14,171 bases of DNA from QQUD01 sp039029915 (GTDB lineage: Bacteria > Chloroflexota > Anaerolineae > Promineifilales > Promineifilaceae), in the NCBI GenBank assembly GCA_039029915.1, contig JBCCFD010000179.1, forward strand, positions 1 through 14,171, given 5' to 3'. Under the pieces are notes generated by a model that saw only the letters and a list, made by a program, of their open reading frames with translations, was not told the DNA's origin and searched no databases. Both the position numbers and the translations under genes were made by a program. Below are positions 7,701 to 13,593 of this stretch, one piece after another. Position 1 is the first letter of the stretch, and every line of letters starts with the position of its first letter.

Positions 7701-8759
7701 AATAACGGTGGCGATACCGGCGGCTCGTAAATTATCAATAATGGCTTTGCGGCTATCGCTATCGCAGGCTAAGCTGTATGGTGTGCTGCCCCCTAAGCTC
7801 ATGTTGACTGAAGCGATGTTAAAGCTATTGCGCAGTTCATATACCCGTTCTAAACCCGCGATTTGATCGCTCGTGAAAGTTAACGCGCAGCCAGCCATTG
7901 TGCCACAATAGTCAGAGGTGGTGAAAATGGAAAATATTTGAATCGCAATAATGTCAGCATCTTTAGCCACACCAACGGCCGTTCCATCATTTCCAGCCGC
8001 AATGCCCGCCACGTGCGTGCCATGCGTACAGTTAGATTGGGCACCTGAGTACCCAGCCGCAGCTGCAACACAATCAACCCCAGACCCAACGGCCGTTGAT
8101 GATTCAACCCCACCGGGACAAGCTGAAATTGCTCCAAATCCAGAATCATTTGTAGAGTAACATCCTTCAGCCACAATGCGATTGCCACCCGTCGTGAACG
8201 CGGGATGATCCAAATCAATCCCGGTATCTAAGATTGCGACCGCTTGACCCTGGCCGCTGTAGCCATTTTGCCAAGCGTCATCTGCGCCAATCAGCGTCAC
8301 CGAATCGTCAAGCGCCGTAGGGATCGGCAGGTCCTCTTCAACTGAGAGCACTTCTGGTAAGCTGGCTAATTGTTCAAGTTCAGACGCATTCACTTTCACA
8401 GCCATAAAGGGAATTGTTTCAAATGTGGCGACGGTTTCCATATTGGTAGCAGACATCTGCTCGACAACGACATCTTGAGCAGAATCAATGGCGATCCTTT
8501 GGGCCTGAGAAGCAAGTTGGCCTTCTTCATTAGCACCCTCAGATGGCACGTCCAGCTGAATAATGACGCGAACATTTCCCTGTTCATTTGCCACATTCAT
8601 TAAAGGCACCAATTCACTGTCGGTATTGGCAGTAATATCGGCCTTCACGACGGATATTGGATTGTTGAGTATCAAATTTATCAATACCATGAATCCTAAT
8701 GCGATACAGGCGGCAAGTATCTCCGAATGCCACCTGAAAACAGGCATTCTTCCCTTCAT
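4752..8759 (-). CDS. Secreted S8 subtilisin-like serine peptidase with DUF11, adhesin-like and tandem Ig/cadherin-like repeats
   Basis: A 1335-residue secreted protease. Hydrophobic segment at about 12-34 (signal peptide or anchor), inhibitor-I9-like propeptide at about 62-145, then the S8 domain at about 165-475 with the full triad: Asp178 (AILDTGID), His246 (HGTHVAG) and Ser420 (GTSMATPHVAG), oxyanion Asn357 (ASGNNG). Behind it come a DUF11-type beta domain (about 482-605), a jelly-roll/cleaved-adhesin-like domain (about 611-776), a second DUF11-like domain (about 780-905) and three cadherin-like/tandem-95 repeats (about 906-994, 995-1085, 1090-1176), each with a D-N-D or N-D-x-D loop and a late YTP or YTS strand. 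A ZU5-like module (about 1195-1322) precedes the tail YQIYLPVVTND. The ATG at 8759 follows AGGGGAG (8773-8767) by 7 nt. Likely a surface or exported protease that binds polymers or neighbouring cells; the substrate is unknown. Domain names past S8 are by pattern only. Contains six ACGGCCGT sites. Confidence 0.93.
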   Translation of the reverse strand: MKGRMPVFRWHSEILAACIALGFMVLINLILNNPISVVKADITANTDSELVPLMNVANEQGNVRVIIQLDVPSEGANEEGQLASQAQRIAIDSAQDVVVEQMSATNMETVATFETIPFMAVKVNASELEQLASLPEVLSVEEDLPIPTALDDSVTLIGADDAWQNGYSGQGQAVAILDTGIDLDHPAFTTGGNRIVAEGCYSTNDSGFGAISACPGGVESSTAVGSGVDCVAAAAGYSGAQSNCTHGTHVAGIAAGNDGTAVGVAKDADIIAIQIFSIFTTSDYCGTMAGCALTFTSDQIAGLERVYELRNSFNIASVNMSLGGSTPYSLACDSDSRKAIIDNLRAAGIATVIASGNNGYKDGISKPACISSAISVGSSDNNDGVSSFSNIAPILDLMAPGSSIYAAVPNDTYGTKSGTSMATPHVAGAWAIYKEAVPNASVDDVLEAFQATGTLIDDNRSGGIETNLPRINVDQAISSYVPGLSVSVEVSQSYVLPGESISYTIQVENKTAIAATNVEISNVIPDYLTLNPASLSNDAMITGVQTGDQIQWNTGETLAPNESLIRVFVATVDSSLTNGGFIENTAIATSPDMAEARLDTAVTIINTVSDCNLNDDFETASLASHWMAETTEDGRVSIISDLPQSGSYSLLLDDASAGGTYSEAGAILNIDLSSQSEIELSFDWFDLADEYDADYDGVFIRENPTSDWVKIYNFSGTNSNSYQSAEIDLIQAAITNGLLLSNQTQIKFGFYDNYPALFSNISGGDGYAIDNVTVSCVPAGLTLTQTANIMSLDPGQLITLTVAIANNDSINGTNAIISSDIPGGLAFAGPVTLMGTGGDVAMDGSDLPVIASGMSIPANGQITATILFTVENGISAGTPLSVIFNAKSDENPDWVSSSQTLVMANVAPVALTDWVTTTLNSSILFSPLDNDFDMNGDGLSITAVSQPTQGGIATTDSTAISYTPQNGFGGIDEFTYTVSDGFGGLATATVAVNVPNVPPIAVDDSTASQPNRPVYYPVTINDTDPNGDSLLITQVSTPNNGVASIENNQIVYTSTAGFEGTAVFTYTIADGNGGQDEGQISVNVGAGLNGHPVPQADEPSIGRDESTQLDLLNNDMDPNLDDIFIVSITQPNFGTAVLQGNSVQYTPMVGFVGVDSFEYTIRDAFGDEATTAVTVSVALDNTEIFDVNPNASGEQSFTTADGRITLSIPTGALESSVQQIAYTTLDTASARAMNQGVGLAFALNVGDGAQIFTGSPTFDPPLEIVIRYDSHSLPAGIDENYLQFFYFSESQNEWVSIDIIARDLLNNTVTARLSHFTDFSLGAGYQIYLPVVTND

Positions 8760-8770
8760 AAATTGGCTCC

Positions 8771-8891
8771 CCTAAATTTTAAAAATTAGGTTGTTTTGGT
8801 CCCCAGTTTTTCTTCGTGAGAAAGTCAAAAGTGGATTTTGACTTAAAGAAAATTTAGATTTAAGAAAGACAAAAATTTAGATTTTTTGTCT
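8771..8891 (-). promoter_or_regulatory. Hairpin-rich leader/promoter region of the S8 protease
   Basis: A 20-bp palindrome with a single mismatched pair (8771-8790) overlaps the 5' end of the protease ribosome site (AGGGGAG, 8773-8767). In the minus-strand transcript its 3' arm includes the first AGG of that site. Further upstream are two perfect 9-bp hairpins, AAGTCAAAA/TTTTGACTT (8822-8830/8836-8844) and AGACAAAAA/TTTTTGTCT (8867-8875/8883-8891). A 12-bp direct repeat AAATTTAGATTT occurs at 8850-8861 and 8873-8884, 23 bp apart start to start. The spacing of about two helical turns would suit paired operator sites, while the hairpins would suit RNA-level control. Neither is shown. Confidence 0.45.
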
Positions 8892-9380
8892 GATGGCTCT
8901 TTGATCGATAAAGCAAATCATAAACAACGACCCATTTTGTGAACATAGCGAGAATGTCATAGCCTAGATGGTATGGTAATAAGATAGGTGGGAAGCATCA
9001 CAAAAACCGACCGAGGTATTGGAGATTATTAAGCGGCAATTGTAAACTGTGAAAGGGTCTATTATAATCGCCTCTTGCTGTTCTTTTGATATTCAGCAAA
9101 ACGGCCGTTTTTGGCATATAAATGGGAAAACTTGCTAAAAGTTTGAGCATGAATCTACCATTTATTCTGGACTAGGTAAATTTTAAGAATTTGCCTAAAT
9201 CCTTGATGTCTTGCCATCAAAAAAGGAGAGAAGCGGTCTTTTGCGACCTTCTTGCTTTGAACTTAACAATTCATTTTTATCATCCCAGCCCATCATCCAA
9301 TCCTATCAAGGTGTCCAGCAGTGAACTTATTTATTAACGCACACCTTTATTTTTATTCTCGTAAGCCAAAGCAAGTTTTA
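8892..9380. other. Long intergenic region, no gene seen; several hairpins
   Basis: No ORF with a ribosome site and no tRNA or other known RNA is visible. It holds a 14-bp palindrome AAAACGGCCGTTTT (9098-9111), which is the only intergenic copy of the genome-type motif ACGGCCGT. Three hairpins follow: 9173-9182/9188-9197 (10 pairs, one G-U), TTGATG/CATCAA (9203-9208/9215-9220), and a bulged stem around GGTC/GACC (9235-9238/9245-9248). The first two are near-contiguous and could be remnants of terminators or part of an RNA. Confidence 0.4.
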
Positions 9381-9530
9381 GTAAATCACAAGCCATCTAA
9401 TGAAAAACCAACGGCAATCGTTTGTGATTTACCCGGTACTTGACAGATTTTTATAGAATCCTTTCTGTCAACACCATTAGGATACCGTTCAAGCAAAGAA
9501 AAATCGTTCTTGCAAGCGTTAGGTATCCTA
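9381..9530 (+). ncRNA. Three tandem hairpins before the lipoprotein (candidate structured leader or small RNA)
   Basis: Three perfect inverted repeats follow one another with gaps of about 7 nt. They are GTAAATCACAA (9381-9391) with TTGTGATTTAC (9422-9432), TTGACAGA (9440-9447) with TCTGTCAA (9464-9471), and TAGGATACC (9478-9486) with GGTATCCTA (9522-9530). The last encloses a bulged inner stem GCAAAGAA/TTCTTGC (9493-9500/9507-9513). The array ends 22 nt before the ATG of the lipoprotein, just ahead of its GGAG site. No T tract follows, so it is not a plain terminator. The pairings are seen directly; that it is an RNA is inference, and stacked operator palindromes are the alternative. Confidence 0.35.
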
Positions 9531-9552
9531 GTACAGTTAGTGGAGAAAATGT

Positions 9553-11346
9553 ATGAAAATTAAGTCCTTGTTTTTTGTTTGCTTCCTGTTGCTTGTACTC
9601 ATAGTAGGATGTGGTCAAAATGATCCTGAAGCCGTCGAAGAAACGGCCATTCCTGAGGTGGTGCAAGAAGCGGCTGCAACTGAAACGCCGGCCCGACCTG
9701 AAGCAGTAATGGGGGTGGCAACTGTTGATAGCATCGAAGTGGTTATTTTGGAATCATTTCCCGTTCAGATCGATATCAAAGCCCGCGGTAGTTTGCCCAA
9801 TGGCTGCACCTCAATTGAGAATGTCTCAATCGATCAGATCGGGAATGAATTCAATGTTGGTATTTCTACAAAACAAGATCCCGAAGCAGTTTGTACTCAA
9901 GTGGTTGTCGCATTTGAAGAAACAATCCCTCTCGAAGTCGCGGATTTGCCTGCCGGCTCGTATCAGGTGAATGTTAACGGCCGTACTGGGTCATTTACAC
10001 TTTCTGTTGACAATGTTGAAGGGGCATTAAGCACCCCAACCACCCCACCAGAACCAACCCCCACGTCTGAACCCATCGTCGAATTGGCCTTGGTAAACGG
10101 CCGTGTGTGGCACGATCTTTGCTCTGTTGCCCCTACCGATGACGACAGCGGCGGTGCCCCCTCCCAAGGCTGTATTGCCCAAACAGATGCCCCTGGCTTC
10201 CAAGCTAATGGGCTACTCGAAGATGGAGAACCAGGACTTCAATCAATCCTTGTCAATTTAGGCGAAGGGGAGTGTCCTTCAACTGGTTTTGCCTCAATTG
10301 CTACCGACGAAGATGGTGATTACGTTTTCTTAGACATTCCGGCAGGCACCTACTGCCTTTCTATTGATAATGCCGACCCACAAAACGCCTCAATACAGGA
10401 TGAAGGATTATGGACATTTCCTGAGAGTAACGTTGCAGAAGCCACAATTACGCTTGAGCAAGGCGAAATCCGCACCGGTGTTAACTTTGGTTGGGATTAC
10501 GCATTCCTACCAACACCAGACGTAGACCTCGCCAACTGCACCAACAACATGGAGTTTGTCGAAGATGTCAACATTCCCGACGACACCGTTTTTGCACCTG
10601 GTCAAACGTTCGAGAAACGATGGCTCCTACGCAACACCGGCACCTGCCCGTGGACTGAAAGCTACGCATTGACTTTCCTTGATGGCGACTTCACGCCTGA
10701 GGTGACTTCTATCCCATTAGAAACGGTCGTTGTGGCTGGGCAAACGGTTGAGCTATCCGCTGAATTTACCGCTCCGGCCGAAGAAGGCACCTACCGCAGC
10801 AATTGGCAAATTGCAGATAGCAATGGGATACTTTTTGGCGTAAATGGCCTTATTGAAGAAGCGTTCTGGGTGCAAATTGTCGTTGGGATCCCCGACGCTA
10901 CTCCCCAGCCAAATTCGGCCGTGATTGGTGGGGTTGTTTGGGAAGACATCTGTTTTATTGACGCTGATGGCAATCCATCCGTTGGTTGTGTTGAAATTGA
11001 TGATAGTGGTTTCTATCGAGCTGATGGCTCTCTCAACTTTAATGAGGGTCGATTAGTCGGGATCACCGTCACGCTATCCCAAGGGGCCTGCCCCGAAGAT
11101 GGCACTATCAATTCAGCCGCAATCATTTCTACTACCACAACAGATGAATTTGGCTTGTATCGCTTCCCGAACCTTTCAGCAGACACATACTGCGTCTCAA
11201 TTAGCGCCTTCTCCGATGATAATGTCAATCTGCTACTACCCGGTGACTGGACATGGCCTTTCCCTGGTGTTGGCCGGCAAGGTGTTCTTTTAGATAACGG
11301 TGAAGAGCTGCTAGAAACTGATTTTGGTTGGGACTTTAGCAACTAA
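9553..11346 (+). CDS. Lipoprotein with NBR1-type Ig-like domain between two SdrD-B-like domains
   Basis: A 597-residue exported lipoprotein. The signal peptide ends in a lipobox I-V-G-C with acylated Cys20, followed by a Glu/Ala/Pro/Thr-rich linker to about 55. A beta domain at about 60-154 (ESFPVQIDI, LPNGC, AVCTQ, LPAGSYQVNVNG) resembles a domain I recall from many Chloroflexota lipoproteins. After a Pro/Thr linker come an SdrD-B-like domain (about 179-316), an NBR1/'next to BRCA1' Ig-like domain (about 328-444: FAPGQTFEKRWLLRNTGTCPW, EEGTYRSNWQI), a short linker and a second SdrD-B-like domain (about 456-595). The two SdrD-B-like domains are clearly duplicated: both share VxGxVWxDxC, a GC pair, GxCP, TYCxSI, a WT-P element and a closing FGWD. 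Even Cys spacing suggests disulfides outside the cell. No catalytic residues are seen, so it is probably structural or binding. ATG at 9553 follows GGAG (9542-9545) by 7 nt; a terminator follows. Confidence 0.88.
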   Translation: MKIKSLFFVCFLLLVLIVGCGQNDPEAVEETAIPEVVQEAAATETPARPEAVMGVATVDSIEVVILESFPVQIDIKARGSLPNGCTSIENVSIDQIGNEFNVGISTKQDPEAVCTQVVVAFEETIPLEVADLPAGSYQVNVNGRTGSFTLSVDNVEGALSTPTTPPEPTPTSEPIVELALVNGRVWHDLCSVAPTDDDSGGAPSQGCIAQTDAPGFQANGLLEDGEPGLQSILVNLGEGECPSTGFASIATDEDGDYVFLDIPAGTYCLSIDNADPQNASIQDEGLWTFPESNVAEATITLEQGEIRTGVNFGWDYAFLPTPDVDLANCTNNMEFVEDVNIPDDTVFAPGQTFEKRWLLRNTGTCPWTESYALTFLDGDFTPEVTSIPLETVVVAGQTVELSAEFTAPAEEGTYRSNWQIADSNGILFGVNGLIEEAFWVQIVVGIPDATPQPNSAVIGGVVWEDICFIDADGNPSVGCVEIDDSGFYRADGSLNFNEGRLVGITVTLSQGACPEDGTINSAAIISTTTTDEFGLYRFPNLSADTYCVSISAFSDDNVNLLLPGDWTWPFPGVGRQGVLLDNGEELLETDFGWDFSN

Positions 11347-11376
11347 GCAACTGATTTTTCGCAGACCCACAAATTT

Positions 11377-11442
11377 AAACCTCTGAGGTTTCCAAACAAT
11401 TTGGATAACCTACACAGTTTGTCAAAACCTCAGAGGTTTTTT
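11377..11442 (+). terminator. Long-stem terminator built from AAACCTCTGAGGTTT inverted copies
   Basis: AAACCTCTGAGGTTT (11377-11391) and its exact reverse complement AAACCTCAGAGGTTT (11425-11439) form a 15-bp stem with a 33-nt loop, and six T follow the second arm's GG. The loop holds its own small hairpin CCAAA/TTTGG (11392-11396/11400-11404). Each arm is also nearly self-palindromic. It lies 31 nt after the lipoprotein stop and 33 nt before the kinase start, so it should separate the two genes. Confidence 0.8.
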
Positions 11443-11474
11443 ATAAAAATTGATGAGCAAGGGGAAATAGAACA

Positions 11475-13400
11475 ATGGATGATTCCAATGTGCAAATTGA
11501 CCAGATATTAGATCGTTCTCAATTCCGCCAGTTACCGCTGTTTACAATAGGAATAGGGCTGCTTTTTATTGGTTATGCAATTGCACAGCAGTTAATTCTG
11601 CGAGAACGGAATTTTCCGATAATGGTTTGGTTTGCAGTTGGTTGTGCTGTCTTCATCTTTTCCCTTCCAGCCATCGCCCGACGCATGGAATCGCCTGAAA
11701 AACATGCCAATGTATTTATTGGCTCAATCGCCATTGCCGTACTTTCAAGCACACTTTTGCGACTATACGCAACACTCGATCCAAAGCAATCTGCGAACTT
11801 AATTTTATTTATGGTAGCGGCAGGTGCAGTCTTTGTTTCTCGAAAATGGTTTTTATCCCTTCTAGCACTTACCTTAGGGGGATGGTCTATCTATGCCCTA
11901 TTCATGACCCCCATCCCCTCAGATGAAGGGGTATTAATCTTCTGGTTCTTGGTATTGTTTTCATCTGGGTTAACCGCCATTATTCTGCATCTAGCGCGGG
12001 CAAGGGTTGTATTACGATCAGTGGAAGGAGAGGTATCGGAACGCATCCAAAAGGTAGAAGTGAAGGAACTTGCGTCACAGCTTACTACCAGTGCTGGTGT
12101 GGGTCACCGAATTACATCTATTCTTGAAAAAGAGCGTTTACTCAAACAAATTACGGCGCTAATCCAAGAAAATTATCAAATTCATTATGCGGCCGTTTAT
12201 TTGCCTGAGCAGCAAGGGTTAACCGCCCAGCTTTCTCTTGTTGCGGAATCAGGAGAATGGCTAGCGACTAGTCAGACGCCAGATACCAACGCATTTTTCC
12301 TCGATGTACTCGGCGTTTATCAAAATGGCATGATCACCGGCATGGATGAATCGACGCCCCGCAACCAATTTTATCCAAAACAAGTGACTATGGTTCGCCC
12401 CTTAAAAATGGCCAATCAACGATTAGGTGTTTTGGCCCTACAGAGCCGGTCAAAATCATCATTAACTGACTCAGACCAACAGGTATTTCAGCTATTAGCA
12501 GACCAAATCAGCGTTGCTTTAGAGAATGCCCGATTATATGAGCAGATTACAGAGATGAATATGGCGCTAGAGCAAAAGGTTCAGGAGCGCACCCGCGAGC
12601 TGCAAATTGCCTATGCCAAGCTGGAAAGGCTAGATAAAACAAAAAGTGACTTTATCACAATCGCCTCTCACGAGTTGAAAACACCACTTACCCTAATCAA
12701 CGTGTACAACCAGATGTTTTTAAGTGATGATAAGATTCTTGACAACGAAGCGTATCGAAAGTGGACAGAAAATATTGATAGCGGGGCAACGCGACTTAAT
12801 GAGATTGTGGAACGAATGGAAGATGTCGCCATGATTGATAGCCAATCGTTAGATTTGTACATGGCCCCCCTCTCGCTCTCATTCTTATTTGCCTCAATTA
12901 AGAGCAACCTAAGGGCATCATTTGAAGGACGTGAAATTTCGTTTTCTCTCAATGCTCTTGGTGAATTACCTGAAATCGAAGGGGATACTGTGGCGCTCGA
13001 AAAGGCGTTTCTTCAAATTTTAACCAACAGCATTAAATACACACCAAATGGGGGAGCAGTGGCTGTCAACGGCCGTTTTCACCCAGCCGATGAAAGCAAA
13101 ACTGATTCCGTTGAGTTGATTATTTCTGACTCAGGCGTGGGCATTGCCCCTGAGCTTAAAGAGCTCATTTTTGAAAAGTTTTACCAGTCCGGTGATGTCA
13201 AACTGCACTCTTCAAGCCAAACAGCCTTCAAAGGAGGCGGGGCTGGCATCGGGCTAGCAATCGCCAAAGGCATCGTCGAAGCGCATGAAGGGCAAATCTG
13301 GGTTGAAAGCCAAGGGTTTGACGAAGAATCACTGCCAGGTAGCCATTTTCACGTTATTTTGCCCTTAAGGCAGTCTGAATCTACCGCCTCACTTGTTTGA
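11475..13400 (+). CDS. Membrane sensor histidine kinase with GAF domain
   Basis: A 641-residue sensor kinase. The N-terminal third is hydrophobic, with about six membrane helices (near 20-40, 48-67, 80-97, 106-122, 125-143 and 152-174), a multi-span sensor with no large external loop. A GAF domain (about 212-352) and a coiled-coil linker (about 355-390) lead to the dimerisation/phosphoacceptor domain with His399 in SHELKTPL (398-405). The HATPase domain follows: N box with Asn518 (LTNSIKYTPNGG), G1 DSGVGIAP (552-559), F box FEKFYQ (566-571) and G2 GGGAGIGLAIAKG (587-599). All catalytic boxes are intact, and there is no receiver domain. No response regulator is adjacent in view, so its partner is unknown. 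ATG at 11475 follows AAGGGG (11459-11464) by 10 nt, slightly long. It is downstream of the lipoprotein but separated by a strong terminator, so it probably has its own promoter. One ACGGCCGT site lies at 13069. Confidence 0.94.
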   Translation: MDDSNVQIDQILDRSQFRQLPLFTIGIGLLFIGYAIAQQLILRERNFPIMVWFAVGCAVFIFSLPAIARRMESPEKHANVFIGSIAIAVLSSTLLRLYATLDPKQSANLILFMVAAGAVFVSRKWFLSLLALTLGGWSIYALFMTPIPSDEGVLIFWFLVLFSSGLTAIILHLARARVVLRSVEGEVSERIQKVEVKELASQLTTSAGVGHRITSILEKERLLKQITALIQENYQIHYAAVYLPEQQGLTAQLSLVAESGEWLATSQTPDTNAFFLDVLGVYQNGMITGMDESTPRNQFYPKQVTMVRPLKMANQRLGVLALQSRSKSSLTDSDQQVFQLLADQISVALENARLYEQITEMNMALEQKVQERTRELQIAYAKLERLDKTKSDFITIASHELKTPLTLINVYNQMFLSDDKILDNEAYRKWTENIDSGATRLNEIVERMEDVAMIDSQSLDLYMAPLSLSFLFASIKSNLRASFEGREISFSLNALGELPEIEGDTVALEKAFLQILTNSIKYTPNGGAVAVNGRFHPADESKTDSVELIISDSGVGIAPELKELIFEKFYQSGDVKLHSSSQTAFKGGGAGIGLAIAKGIVEAHEGQIWVESQGFDEESLPGSHFHVILPLRQSESTASLV

Positions 13401-13447
13401 CAAGCAGGGTGGTTTTGCTACTATTCTCGGTCGTAACTATCTCTCAG

Positions 13448-13501
13448 GTGAAACGAAGTGCTGCTTTTAACAAAGCCACGGCTACAATCTTCGTTTCCTC
13501 G
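13448..13501. repeat. Dispersed inverted-repeat element, copy B
   Basis: GTGAAACGAAG (13448-13458) and CTTCGTTTCCTCG (13489-13501) flank a 30-nt loop, and GAAACGAAG/CTTCGTTTC gives 9 pairs. It is the partner of the unit at 707-761, which lies in the opposite orientation. It fills much of the gap between the kinase stop and the ABC gene. No T tract follows, so it is not a typical terminator. Confidence 0.6.
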
Positions 13502-13593
13502 AGGTGCCGAAGCTTTTATCTACCAGCGTTTTCAATTTAGAAACTTCGGAACACTTAACAATCAATTATTTTGACTAAAGATGGAAAAAACTC

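Noticed and set aside
4815..8775. Several plus-strand open frames of 65-90 codons inside the protease gene
   Set aside because: Shadows of the S8 gene on the other strand, with no ribosome sites and no recognisable products.
8892..9380. tRNA or other known RNA gene in the long intergenic region
   Set aside because: No T-loop GGTTCRA-type sequence or cloverleaf could be placed; the hairpins are too short and AT-rich.
9440..9468. TTGACA as -35 of a lipoprotein promoter
   Set aside because: There is no -10-like hexamer 16-18 bp downstream; the sequence is one arm of an inverted repeat.
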